A DNA stretch of 64,000 nt from Streptomyces sp. H27-H5 (GTDB lineage: Bacteria > Actinomycetota > Actinomycetes > Streptomycetales > Streptomycetaceae), in NCBI RefSeq assembly GCF_026627505.1, contig NZ_JAPNLK010000047.1, positions 1 to 64,000 on the forward strand, given 5' to 3'. A program made the translations under genes and the position numbers. Under the pieces are notes generated by a model. The model saw only the letters and a program-made list of their open reading frames with translations. It was not told where the DNA came from and made no database searches. Below, in pieces: positions 17,283-25,881 of this stretch (position 1 is its first letter; each line of letters opens with the position of its first letter).

Positions 17283-19820
17283 GTGACGATGTCCATCGAA
17301 GGCAGGATCGCCGAGGAGCTCGGCGTACGGGAGCGGCAGGTCAAGGCCGCCGTCGAGCTGCTCGACGGCGGCTCCACCGTCCCGTTCATCGCTCGCTACC
17401 GCAAGGAGGCGACCGAGATGCTCGACGACGCCCAGTTGCGCACCCTGGAGGAGCGACTGCGGTACCTGCGCGAGCTGGAGGACCGCCGCGCGGCCATCCT
17501 CGATTCCGTGCGGGAGCAGAACAAGCTCGACGCCGAGCTGGAGGCCCGGATCAACGCGGCCGACACCAAGGCCCGGCTGGAGGACATCTACCTGCCCTTC
17601 AAGCCCAAGCGGCGCACCAAGGCGCAGATCGCCCGCGAGGCCGGCCTGGCGCCGCTCGCCGAGGGGCTGCTGGCCGACCCCTCCGTCGAACCGGCCGTCG
17701 CCGCCGCCGCGTTCGTGGACCCCGACAAGGGCGTCGCCGACCCGGCCGTCGCCCTGGAGGGCGCCCGCGCCATCCTCACCGAGACGTTCGCCGAGGACGC
17801 CGACCTCATCGGCGAGCTGCGCGAACGCATGTGGGGGCGCGGCCGGCTCGCCTCGAAGGTCCGCGAGGGCAAGGAGGAGGCGGGCGCCAAGTTCGCCGAC
17901 TACTTCGACTTCGCCGAACCCCTCACCGCGCTGCCCTCGCACCGGGTCCTGGCCATGCTCCGCGGCGAGAAGGAGGACGTCCTCAGCCTCGACCTGGAGC
18001 CGGAGGAGCCGAGCGACACGCCCGGCCCCTCCACGTACGAGGGCATGGTCGCGCGCCGCTTCGGCGTGGGCGACCGGGGCCGCCCGGGCGACAAGTGGCT
18101 CGCCGACACCGTCCGCTGGGCCTGGCGCACGAAGATCCAGGTCCACCTGGGCATCGACCTGCGGACCCGCCTGCGGGCCGCCGCCGAGGACGAGGCCGTA
18201 CGGGTCTTCGCCGCCAACCTGCGCGACCTGCTGCTCGCCGCGCCCGCCGGCACCCGCGCGACGCTCGGCCTGGACCCGGGCTTCCGCACCGGCGTCAAGG
18301 TGGCCGTCGTGGACGCGACCGGCAAGGTCGTGGCCACGGACGTGATCCACCCGCACGTCCCCGCCAACAAGTGGGACGACTCCCTGGCGAAGCTGGCGCG
18401 ACTGGCCAAGGAGCACACGGTCGACCTGATCGCCATCGGCAACGGCACCGCCTCCCGCGAGACCGACAAGCTGGCCGGCGACCTCATCACCCGCCACCCC
18501 GAACTGGGGCTGACCAAGGTGATGGTGTCGGAGGCCGGCGCGTCCGTGTACTCCGCCTCCGCGTTCGCCTCGCAGGAACTCCCGGACATGGACGTGTCGT
18601 TGCGCGGCGCGGTCTCCATCGCCCGCCGCCTCCAGGACCCGCTGGCCGAACTCGTCAAGATCGACCCGAAGTCGATCGGCGTCGGCCAGTACCAGCACGA
18701 CCTGTCCGAGGTGAAGCTCTCCCGTTCCCTCGACGCGGTGGTCGAAGACTGCGTGAACGGTGTCGGCGTCGACGTCAACACCGCCTCCGCGCCACTGCTC
18801 TCACGGGTTTCGGGCATCAGCGGCGGCCTCGCCGAGAACATCGTGGCCCACCGCGACGCCAACGGCCCCTTCCGCAACCGCAAGGGCCTCAAGGACGTGG
18901 CCCGGCTGGGCCCGAAGGCCTACGAGCAGTGCGCGGGCTTCCTGCGGATCCGCGGCGGGGACGACCCGCTGGACTCCTCCAGCGTGCACCCCGAGGCGTA
19001 CCCGGTGGTCCGGGCGATGGGCAAGACGGCGGGCGGCGAGGTGGCGTCCCTGATCGGCAACGGCGCGGTCCTGCGGTCGCTGCGCCCGGAACAGTTCGTC
19101 ACCGAGACCTTCGGCCTGCCGACCGTCACGGACATCCTGCGCGAGCTGGAGAAGCCCGGGCGCGACCCGCGACCCGCCTTCAAGACGGCGACCTTCAAGG
19201 AGGGCGTCGAGAAGATCGGCGACCTGGCACCCGGCATGATCCTGGAGGGCGTCGTCACCAACGTGGCCGCCTTCGGGGCGTTCATCGACATCGGCGTCCA
19301 CCAGGACGGGTTGGCACACGTCTCCGCGCTGTCGAAGACCTTCGTGAAGGACCCGCGGGACGTGGTGAAGCCGGGCGACATCGTCCGCGTGAAGGTCATG
19401 GACGTGGACATCCCGCGCAAGCGGATCTCGCTCACCCTGCGCCTGGAGGACGAGGCCGGGGCCGACCGTTCCGCCGGGGCGCCCCGGGAGCGCGAGGAGC
19501 GCCGGGGCGGCGGCCGGCCCCCGCAGCAGCGGGGAGCGGCCCCACAGGGCGGCCAGGGCGGCCAGAGCCGACGGGGCCAGGGCGGCGGCCAGGCGGCCCA
19601 GGGCGGTCAGCGCCAGGGCGGCGGCCAAGGCCAGGGCCAGGGCGGTCAGGGGGGTCAGCGCCAGGGCGGCGGCCAAGGCCAGGGCCAGGGCGGTCAGGGG
19701 GGCCGGCGTCAGGGCGGCGGCGGGCAGGGATCCGGAGCGCCGGCGCCCGCCAACAGTGCGATGGCCGACGCCCTGCGCCGGGCCGGCCTCACCGGCAAGG
19801 AGGACCGTCGCGGCCGCTGA
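17283..19820 (+). CDS. tex: Tex family RNA-binding protein with a repetitive Gly/Gln tail
   Basis: 845 residues. Order: Tex N-terminal helical region (GSTVPFIARYRKEATEMLDD), an RNase H-like YqgF domain from about 330 (TLGLDPGFRTGVKVAVVDAT), helix-hairpin-helix repeats (YQHDLSEVKLSRSLDAVVED and GVGVDVNTAS), and an S1 domain near 650-725 (LEGVVTNVAAFGAFIDIGVH). Tex proteins bind nucleic acid and influence transcription and stress responses. The last 120 residues are a low-complexity Gly/Gln/Arg tail built from a 48-base repeat, ending in NSAMADALRRAGL. Such RGG-like tails suggest RNA binding. The GTG start has AGGCAGGA upstream. Confidence 0.93.
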   Translation: MTMSIEGRIAEELGVRERQVKAAVELLDGGSTVPFIARYRKEATEMLDDAQLRTLEERLRYLRELEDRRAAILDSVREQNKLDAELEARINAADTKARLEDIYLPFKPKRRTKAQIAREAGLAPLAEGLLADPSVEPAVAAAAFVDPDKGVADPAVALEGARAILTETFAEDADLIGELRERMWGRGRLASKVREGKEEAGAKFADYFDFAEPLTALPSHRVLAMLRGEKEDVLSLDLEPEEPSDTPGPSTYEGMVARRFGVGDRGRPGDKWLADTVRWAWRTKIQVHLGIDLRTRLRAAAEDEAVRVFAANLRDLLLAAPAGTRATLGLDPGFRTGVKVAVVDATGKVVATDVIHPHVPANKWDDSLAKLARLAKEHTVDLIAIGNGTASRETDKLAGDLITRHPELGLTKVMVSEAGASVYSASAFASQELPDMDVSLRGAVSIARRLQDPLAELVKIDPKSIGVGQYQHDLSEVKLSRSLDAVVEDCVNGVGVDVNTASAPLLSRVSGISGGLAENIVAHRDANGPFRNRKGLKDVARLGPKAYEQCAGFLRIRGGDDPLDSSSVHPEAYPVVRAMGKTAGGEVASLIGNGAVLRSLRPEQFVTETFGLPTVTDILRELEKPGRDPRPAFKTATFKEGVEKIGDLAPGMILEGVVTNVAAFGAFIDIGVHQDGLAHVSALSKTFVKDPRDVVKPGDIVRVKVMDVDIPRKRISLTLRLEDEAGADRSAGAPREREERRGGGRPPQQRGAAPQGGQGGQSRRGQGGGQAAQGGQRQGGGQGQGQGGQGGQRQGGGQGQGQGGQGGRRQGGGGQGSGAPAPANSAMADALRRAGLTGKEDRRGR
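19605..19720 (+). repeat. 48-base tandem repeat inside tex
   Basis: Two near-identical 48-base units (19605-19652, 19653-19700) and a diverged partial third encode GQRQGGGQGQGQGGQG repeated. The period is a multiple of three, so copy-number change would lengthen or shorten the tail without a frameshift. Confidence 0.8.
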
Positions 19821-19829
19821 CGGGGGCAG

Positions 19830-19947
19830 CGCGTGAGATCACGCGGAGGATGGCCGAATAGGTTCCCCACATGGGGACATACCTTGCCAAGCACTCCAAC
19901 TGATCTGTAGGGATGGTGGAACGCCCGTTCGTGACGCGCGGACGGGC
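19830..19947. promoter_or_regulatory. Inverted repeats between tex and the ImmA/IrrE-type gene
   Basis: This part of the 244-base gap holds a perfect 16-base dyad, CGCGTGA-GA-TCACGCG (19830-19845), TCCCC-ACAT-GGGGA (19864-19877), and GCCCGT/ACGGGC (19923-19928, 19942-19947). The last is followed by TTCC and may be the tex terminator. The first two could be operators for the peptidase and membrane-protein pair. Confidence 0.4.
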
Positions 19948-20064
19948 TTCCGCATTTCCCTCAGGGGCCGAACTCCTCGGGGCCGTCCCATGCCACAGGA
20001 TGTAATGCCCATGCCCACGCACGCCTATGAACGCTGCCCGAGAAAGGGTCCGAAGAGGGAAGAC

Positions 20065-20568
20065 ATGCCCTATCGGAATCTCAGCCTGCGCAAACGGTGC
20101 GAGAACATTCTCGGCCATCTGGACCTGGCGCATCCTTTTTCACTCGACGGCCTGTGTGCCCGGATGGCGGAGCAGCGCGGCCGCCCGATCCGACTGCACC
20201 CGCTGCCCAAGGAAGCCGCCGAGTCCGGGGTCTGCGGACTGTGGGTGGGCACCGCCAGCGTCGACTACGTCTTCTACGAGGCCCAGACCACCCGCCTCCA
20301 CCGCGAGCACATCGTGCTCCACGAACTGGGGCACATCCTCTTCGGGCACCACTCCCTGGAGGGCGAGGAGAGCGACGGGCAGGCCCCCGTGGTCCTGGGC
20401 CGCACCAACTACACCACGCGTCAGGAGCGGGAGGCCGAGATGCTCGCGAGCATGATCCGCATGCGGGCCGCCGGCCCCGGCCCGCGGCCCGGCACCCTCC
20501 ACCGCGGCGCCCTCGCCCGGCTGGAGTCCGCCATGGGCTACGCACAGGGTGTGCGCGATGGCAGCTGA
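20065..20568 (+). CDS. ImmA/IrrE-type metallopeptidase
   Basis: 167 residues. The zinc site is HIVLHELGHILFGHH, with a probable third ligand in the REAEMLASMI segment. No helix-turn-helix is fused to it. Family members cleave phage repressors or stress regulators (ImmA, IrrE), but here the target is unknown. I chose the ATG at 20065 because GAGGGA lies just upstream; earlier in-frame ATGs from 19990 lack a ribosome site. It overlaps the following membrane-protein gene by 11 bases, so the two are translated together. I recall this pairing from many actinomycete genomes. Confidence 0.8.
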   Translation: MPYRNLSLRKRCENILGHLDLAHPFSLDGLCARMAEQRGRPIRLHPLPKEAAESGVCGLWVGTASVDYVFYEAQTTRLHREHIVLHELGHILFGHHSLEGEESDGQAPVVLGRTNYTTRQEREAEMLASMIRMRAAGPGPRPGTLHRGALARLESAMGYAQGVRDGS

Positions 20569-21742
20569 GCTGACCGCCGTCGGCGACTGGCTCGCCGTCC
20601 CCAGCGTGGTGATCCTGTGGGTCGCCGTCCTGCTGCGGGCCCCCGGCGCCCTGCGCTCCCCGCAACAGCGCGGCCTGTGGCTCGCCGTCGCCACCGCCGC
20701 CGCGGCGATGACCCTGAACCTCCCCGCCGTCGTCACCTACGCCACGAGCCGCGACCCCGACTACGCCCACACCATCGGCCTGGTGCGCAACCTCATCGGC
20801 GTCCTCTCCGCGGGAGCCGTCCTCTACTTCGTGGCCGCCGCCACCCGCGGCCGCAGGCTCCAACTCGCCGCCTGGGTCGGCACGTCGGCCTGGCTCGCCA
20901 CCCTCGTCGCACTCGACGCCGCCGCGCCCGAACACGGCACCCACACCATGCCGCCGGTCGGAGACCCCGTACCGTCCCTCGCCTATTGGCTGGTGCTGAT
21001 CTCCGCCCACCTCGTGGCCAACACCGTCTGCGTGTACGTCTGTCGGCGCTACAGCCGCCGGACCGAGAGCCGCGGACTGGCCCTGGGCCTGCGGCTGTTC
21101 GGCCTGGGCACCGCGCTGGCGGGCCTGTTCTGGTTCGCGTACCTCCTCAAGGCCCTGTTCGCCAACACCTGGGCCATGCCCGCCCTGCCGCTGATGATGA
21201 ACCTGCACGGTCTGCTGCGCGCCGCCGCGATCCTGGTGCCGACCCTCTTCGCGCTGCGCCGCACCACCGCCGACATCGCCACCGCCTGGCGGCTGTGGCC
21301 CCTGTGGCGGGACCTGGTCCAGGCCGTGCCGCACGTGGTGCTCTCGACCTCGCGGGCCGGGCGCGTCATGGAACTGCTGTGGCCGCCCATGCCGCGCCAC
21401 CTGCTCGTGTACCGCAAGGTCATCGAGACGCGCGACGCCATCCTGATCCTGGGGGAGTACGTGGCCCCCGGCATACCGGAGCTCGCCCGCAGCCACGTCG
21501 CCGGGAGCGGGATCCCCGAACAGCGGCGCACCGCAGCCGCGTTGGCGTGCGTACTCAAGGAAGCCCGACAGACCAAACTCGCGGGACTGCCCGGCCGGCA
21601 GCCGGGGGACACGGCGGTGCTGGAACTGCCGGCCGCGATCCAGACCTCCGCCGAGGCGGGCGATCTGGAGGAGGAGGCCCGCTTCCTCGTGGACGTCGCG
21701 GAGGCCTACGCCTCACCGTCGACCACCGGCTTCGCCCCCTGA
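20558..21742 (+). CDS. Multi-pass membrane protein (MAB_1171c / DUF6545 type)
   Basis: 394 residues. The first 220 contain about seven hydrophobic helices (SVVILWVAVLLRAPGAL, LIGVLSAGAVLYFVAAATRG and AYWLVLISAHLVANTVCVYV are clear examples). The C-terminal 150 residues are cytosolic and helical, with LLVYRKVIETRDAILIL and EQRRTAAALACVLKEARQTK. I know this architecture as a putative transporter or sensor usually next to an ImmA/IrrE peptidase, as here. No function is established. The ATG at 20558 has AGGG eight bases upstream; a GTG at 20549 is possible. Confidence 0.75.
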   Translation: MAAELTAVGDWLAVPSVVILWVAVLLRAPGALRSPQQRGLWLAVATAAAAMTLNLPAVVTYATSRDPDYAHTIGLVRNLIGVLSAGAVLYFVAAATRGRRLQLAAWVGTSAWLATLVALDAAAPEHGTHTMPPVGDPVPSLAYWLVLISAHLVANTVCVYVCRRYSRRTESRGLALGLRLFGLGTALAGLFWFAYLLKALFANTWAMPALPLMMNLHGLLRAAAILVPTLFALRRTTADIATAWRLWPLWRDLVQAVPHVVLSTSRAGRVMELLWPPMPRHLLVYRKVIETRDAILILGEYVAPGIPELARSHVAGSGIPEQRRTAAALACVLKEARQTKLAGLPGRQPGDTAVLELPAAIQTSAEAGDLEEEARFLVDVAEAYASPSTTGFAP

Positions 21743-21790
21743 CCCCACCCGCCCCACCCGCACGTTCGACGACACGGAAGTGACGCTCTC

Positions 21791-22573
21791 TTGACCACCG
21801 TTCTGATCACCGGGGCCAACGCCGGCCTCGGCGCGGCCTTCGCGCGCGGTTTCGCCGCCAAGGGCTGCGACCTGGTGCTCGTGGCCCGCGACAAGGACAG
21901 GCTCGACGCCGTCGCCGCGGAACTCGGCCGGGAGTTCGGCGTGACCTGCGAGGTGCTGCCCGCCGACCTGCTCGACGCGGAGGAACGCGCGACGGTCGAG
22001 GACCGCCTCGCGGACCGGGACCACCCCGTGGACATCCTGGTCAACAACGCCGGCTTCGGGCTGCCCGCACCCTTCCCGTACAGCCCGATCGCGGACGAGG
22101 AACGGATGCTGGACCTCCTCGTCAAGGTCCCGCTGCGCCTCACCCATGCCCTCCTGCCCGGGCTGCGCGAGCGCCGCCGGGGCGCGGTCCTCAACGTCTC
22201 CTCCGTCGCCGGACTGCTGCCGACGGGGACGTACGGGGCGGCCAAGGCCTGGGTCACCGCGTTCAGCGAGTCCCTGCGCGTCGACATGGAGCCGTACGGG
22301 GTCCGGGTGCTGGCGGTGGTCCCGGGCTTCACCCGCACCGAGTTCCAGGAACGCGCCGGAATGGACGTCAGCGCCCTGAGCGAAGCCGTGTGGCTGGAGC
22401 CGGACGCGGTGGTCGCCAAGGCCCTGCGGGACCTGGCCCGCCGCCGGCCGGTCAGCATCACGGGCCGGCGCTACCAGGCGTACGCGCTCGCCGTACGCCA
22501 CCTCCCGCGCGGTTTCGTCGCGCGGAAGATGGCCCGCGAACGGCGCGCACCCGGGCAGGGCGCCGCGCGGTGA
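21791..22573 (+). CDS. Short-chain dehydrogenase/reductase
   Basis: 260 residues, a classical SDR. The cofactor loop is TGANAGLGAAFARGFA, followed by VNNAGFGLPAP. The active site is Ser in NVSSVAGLLPTG with YGAAK. The ARDKDRLDA segment after strand 2 suggests NADP(H). The start is a TTG with GGAAG about ten bases upstream. The C-terminus is longer than a minimal SDR and basic (ARKMARERRAPGQG). It stands alone, convergent with the ABC-F gene, and its substrate cannot be predicted. Confidence 0.88.
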   Translation: MTTVLITGANAGLGAAFARGFAAKGCDLVLVARDKDRLDAVAAELGREFGVTCEVLPADLLDAEERATVEDRLADRDHPVDILVNNAGFGLPAPFPYSPIADEERMLDLLVKVPLRLTHALLPGLRERRRGAVLNVSSVAGLLPTGTYGAAKAWVTAFSESLRVDMEPYGVRVLAVVPGFTRTEFQERAGMDVSALSEAVWLEPDAVVAKALRDLARRRPVSITGRRYQAYALAVRHLPRGFVARKMARERRAPGQGAAR

Positions 22574-22577
22574 GGCC

Positions 22578-22600
22578 CGCGGCCGGGTAGCCGGGCCGCG
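22578..22600. terminator. Hairpin between convergent SDR and ABC-F genes
   Basis: CGCGGCC (22578-22584) pairs with GGCCGCG (22594-22600) across a 9-base loop that is itself GC-rich. It lies four bases after the SDR stop. Confidence 0.5.
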
Positions 22601-22642
22601 TCCGCGCGCCCGGCCCCGTCGGCGGCGGGACGGCCCTGCGGG

Positions 22643-24280
22643 CTACAGCTCGGTGACCCTGCCGTCCGCGACCTCCAGGCGGCGGGTCACCTGGACCGCC
22701 TCCAGCATCCGGCGGTCGTGGGTGACCAGCAGCAGGGTCCCCTCGTACGACTCCAGCGCGGCCTCCAACTGCTCGATGGCGGCGAGGTCGAGGTGGTTGG
22801 TGGGCTCGTCGAGCACCAGCAGATTCACCCCGCGACCCTGGAGCAGCGCCAGGGCCGCCCGGGTCCGCTCGCCGGGCGAGAGGGTGGCGGCCGGGCGCAG
22901 CACGTGCACCGCCTTCAGGCCGAACTTGGCGAGCAGCGTGCGGACTTCGGCGGGCTCGGTCTCCGGAACCGCCGCGCAGAAGGCCTCCAGCAGCGGCTCG
23001 TCGCCGAGGAACAGTCCGCGAGCCTGATCGACCTCGCCGACCAGGACACCCGAACCGAGCGTGGCCGAGCCGGAGTCGGGGGTGAGCCGGCCCAGCAGCA
23101 GGGCGAGCAAGGTGGACTTCCCGGCGCCGTTGGCCCCCGTGATCGCGACCCGGTCCGCCCAGTCGATCTGCAGGTGCGCCGGACCGAAGGTGAAGTCCCC
23201 CCGCCGGACGCTCGCCTCGCGCAGGGTGGCGACCACCGAGCCGGAGCGCGGCGCCGCGGCGATCTCCATCCGCAGTTCCCACTCCTTGCGGGGCTCGTCC
23301 ACCACCTCCAGCCGCTCGATCGCGCGCTGCGTCTGGCGGGCCTTGGAGGCCTGCTTCTCGCTGGCCTCGCTGCGGAACTTCTTCCCGATCTTGTCGTTGT
23401 CCGTGGCCTTGCGACGGGCGTTCTTGACGCCCTTGTCCATCCAGCCGCGCTGCATCGCGGCCCGGCCCTCCAGCGCGGAGCGCTTGTCGGCGTACTCGTC
23501 GAAGTCCTCGCGGGCGTGGCTGCGGGCCCGCTCGCGCTCCTCCAGGTACGCGTCGTAACCGCCGCCGTACAGGTTGACCTGCTGCTGCGCCAGGTCGAGC
23601 TCCAGCACCTTGGTGACGGTGCGGGTGAGGAACTCGCGGTCGTGGCTGATGACCACGGTGCCCGCGCGCAGGCCCTTCACGAACCGCTCCAGCCGCTCCA
23701 GACCGTCCAGGTCCAGGTCGTTGGTGGGCTCGTCCAGCAGGAACACGTCGTAGCGGGACAGGAGCAGGGACGCCAGGCCGGCGCGGGCCGCCTGCCCGCC
23801 GGACAGCGCCGTCATCGGAAGGTCCAGGCCGATGGAGAGACCGAGGTCGTCGGCCACCTCCTGGGCCCGCTCGTCGAGGTCGGCGCCGCCGAGGTTCAGC
23901 CACCGGTCGAGGGCCTCCGCGTACGCGTCGTCCGCGCCGGGCGTGCCGTCCACGAGCCCCTGCGTGGCCGCGTCCAGCTCGGCCTGCGCGTCGGCGACAC
24001 CGGTGCGGCGGGCGAGGAACTCCCGGATCGACTCACCGTCGCGACGCTCGGGCTCCTGCGGGAGGTGCCCGACGGCGGCGGTCGGCGGCGACAGCCGCAG
24101 CTCGCCCGTCTCGGGGCTGTCCAGCCCGGCGAGCAGGCGCAGCAGGGTGGACTTTCCGGCGCCGTTGACGCCGACGAGGCCGATGACGTCCCCGGGGGCG
24201 ACGACGAGGTCGAGATCGGCGAACAGCGTGCGCTCACCGTGCGCGGCGGTGAGCTTCTTGGCGACGAGGGTTGCAGTCAT
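22643..24280 (-). CDS. ABC-F family ATPase
   Basis: 545 residues with two ABC domains and no membrane segment. Walker A sequences are GLVGVNGAGKSTLLRLLAG (domain 1) and ITGANGAGKSTLLALLLG (domain 2). Each has a signature (LSGGQAARAGLASLLLSRYD; LSPGERTRAALALLQGRGVN) and LDEPTN Walker B motifs. The linker near 245-330 is long and highly charged (ERERARSHAREDFDEYADKR), as in ribosome-binding ABC-F factors. Members rescue or protect ribosomes, some giving antibiotic resistance; no neighbour indicates a drug here. It starts 59 bases after the transporter gene on the same strand and may be co-transcribed. Confidence 0.92.
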   Translation of the reverse strand: MTATLVAKKLTAAHGERTLFADLDLVVAPGDVIGLVGVNGAGKSTLLRLLAGLDSPETGELRLSPPTAAVGHLPQEPERRDGESIREFLARRTGVADAQAELDAATQGLVDGTPGADDAYAEALDRWLNLGGADLDERAQEVADDLGLSIGLDLPMTALSGGQAARAGLASLLLSRYDVFLLDEPTNDLDLDGLERLERFVKGLRAGTVVISHDREFLTRTVTKVLELDLAQQQVNLYGGGYDAYLEERERARSHAREDFDEYADKRSALEGRAAMQRGWMDKGVKNARRKATDNDKIGKKFRSEASEKQASKARQTQRAIERLEVVDEPRKEWELRMEIAAAPRSGSVVATLREASVRRGDFTFGPAHLQIDWADRVAITGANGAGKSTLLALLLGRLTPDSGSATLGSGVLVGEVDQARGLFLGDEPLLEAFCAAVPETEPAEVRTLLAKFGLKAVHVLRPAATLSPGERTRAALALLQGRGVNLLVLDEPTNHLDLAAIEQLEAALESYEGTLLLVTHDRRMLEAVQVTRRLEVADGRVTEL

Positions 24281-24339
24281 GATCTGCCGATCCTATCGGC
24301 GCCCGCGCCCCGGCCGGCCGCTCGGTGGCCCGCCCCCGG

Positions 24340-25602
24340 TCAGGTGCCGAGGACTCGCAGGCCCGCCCACAGCGCGGTGACCGCCGCCACGATCGCCGTC
24401 GGGGTGGTCAGGAGGCCCAGGCGGGTGAAGTCGCCCAGGGCCACCCGGTCCCCGTGCACGTGCAGCAGGCGCCGCCACAGCAGGGTGGCCAGCGAGCCCG
24501 CGTAGGTCAGGTTCGGGCCGATGTTGACGCCGATCAGGACCGCCAGCACCGGGCCCGCCCCGCCCGGCGCGGCCAGCGGGAGCAGGGCCAGCACCGCGGG
24601 CAGGTTGTTGATCAGGTTCGCCAGCACCGCGGCCACGGCCGCGACCGCGAGTAGCGCCGGCAGGGAGTCGCCGGCCGGCAGCACCGCGGCCAGTCCGTCG
24701 CCGAGCCCGTGGTCCACCACCCCCACGACCACCACGCCCAGCGCGAGGACGAACAGACAGAACGCGGGCGCCGCGGAGACCACGACCCGCCGCGGGGTGG
24801 TCTCCCGGCGCCACAGCGCCCGTACGGCCAGGACCACCGTGCCGGCCAGCGCCGCCCAGACCGGGCTCGCCCCCGCGAAGGAGGCCACGGCGAAGCCGGC
24901 CAGGGTCAGCGCGAGCACCACCAGCGCGAAGCGGGGCATCGGCGCCTCCTCGGCCGCCTCCGGCACGTGCTCCGGCGGGGCGCTCAGGTCGGCGCGGAAG
25001 TAGCGCCGGAACACCGCGTACTCCACCCCGATGGCCACCAGCCACGGCAGGGTCATCAGCGCGGCGAACCGGGTGAAGCTGAGCCCGCTCGCCGCGAAGG
25101 CGAGCAGATTGGTCAGGTTCGACACGGGCAGCAGCAGGGACGCCGTGTTCGCGAGGTGCGCGGTGGCGAAGACGTGGGGCCGCGGCCGTGCGCCGAGCCG
25201 GGCCGCCGTCGCCAGCACCACCGGCGTCAGCAGCACCACCGTCGCGTCCAGGCTCAGCGAGGCCGTGACCACCGAGGCGATGACGAAGACCCCGCCCAGC
25301 AGGGTCACCGGCCCGCGCCCGGCCGACCGGCGGGCCACGGCCGCCCCGGCGGCCCGGAAGAGCCCCTCGTCGGCGCACAACTGGGCGAGGGCCAGGATCA
25401 CGGCGAGGAACCCGACCACGGGCAGCAGTTCCCGGACCTGCGTCCACGCCTCGGCGGGCGGCACCACCCCGACGGCGATCAGCAGGCCGGCCGCCGGCAC
25501 GGCGGCCGTGGCCTCGGGCAGGCCGCGCGGGCGGACCACGGCGAAGGCCAGCACGGCGAGCAGCAGCGCGATCGAGAGGGTTTCGGCGAGGACGGTGTTC
25601 AG
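24340..25602 (-). CDS. ArsB/NhaD/SLC13-type membrane transporter, probable CTG start
   Basis: About 420 residues with ten or more hydrophobic helices. Typical ion-transporter features are VVTASLSLDATVVLLTPVVL, the paired NTASLLLPVSNLTNLLAF, and near the C-terminus LANLINNLPAVLALLPLA and IGVNIGPNLTYAGSLATLLW. The Asn-rich hairpins NLTNL and NLINNLP are the family's ion-binding loops. A GTG at 25554 would remove half of the first helix. A CTG at 25602 extends it with NTVLAETLSIALLLA and has GGAG seven bases upstream, so I prefer CTG. Arsenite, citrate or another anion are possible substrates; no arsenic genes lie nearby. Confidence 0.85.
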   Translation of the reverse strand: MNTVLAETLSIALLLAVLAFAVVRPRGLPEATAAVPAAGLLIAVGVVPPAEAWTQVRELLPVVGFLAVILALAQLCADEGLFRAAGAAVARRSAGRGPVTLLGGVFVIASVVTASLSLDATVVLLTPVVLATAARLGARPRPHVFATAHLANTASLLLPVSNLTNLLAFAASGLSFTRFAALMTLPWLVAIGVEYAVFRRYFRADLSAPPEHVPEAAEEAPMPRFALVVLALTLAGFAVASFAGASPVWAALAGTVVLAVRALWRRETTPRRVVVSAAPAFCLFVLALGVVVVGVVDHGLGDGLAAVLPAGDSLPALLAVAAVAAVLANLINNLPAVLALLPLAAPGGAGPVLAVLIGVNIGPNLTYAGSLATLLWRRLLHVHGDRVALGDFTRLGLLTTPTAIVAAVTALWAGLRVLGT

Positions 25603-25689
25603 GGGACTGCTCCGGACGGTTCGGCTGGTTCGGGTGGTTCAGGCGCTACGGATTCTTCGGGTGCAGCAGGTGCGTCAGGTGCTGCGGAT

Positions 25690-25779
25690 GGTCCGGGCGG
25701 TGCGGACGGTCCGGGCGGTGCGGACGGTCCGGGCGGTGCGGGCAGGCGGGGTGACGCGGGCAGGCGGGGTGACGCGAAC
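25690..25779. repeat. Tandem 18-base repeats upstream of the transporter
   Basis: Three units of GGTCCGGGCGGTGCGGAC (25690-25743, third with one change) are followed by two of AGGCGGGGTGACGCGGGC (25744-25779). On the minus strand they fall in an open frame, 25808 down to 25599, encoding about 69 residues rich in Pro (APPGPS repeats). Its TGA overlaps the transporter's proposed CTG start (CTGA). Whether the frame is translated is unknown. Confidence 0.7.
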
Positions 25780-25881
25780 CAGCCATGACGCCCCGGACAG
25801 GATCGCATCCCGCTCGGAGGTGTCCGGATAGGTGGGATGCCCGTCATTGCGGCCATCACGCGCGCGTCACACCATGGAGCC

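Noticed and set aside
19605..19720. Repeats in tex as an array or mobile repeat
   Set aside because: They are in frame, of low complexity and within the coding region; simple tandem expansion explains them.
20027..20455. Alternative frame over the ImmA/IrrE-type gene
   Set aside because: It lacks the HELGH site and has an Arg/Pro/Thr bias; the frame starting at 20065 carries the zinc motif.
25690..25779. Short regular repeats as a CRISPR-like array
   Set aside because: Units are directly adjacent with no spacers, and there are no cas genes.
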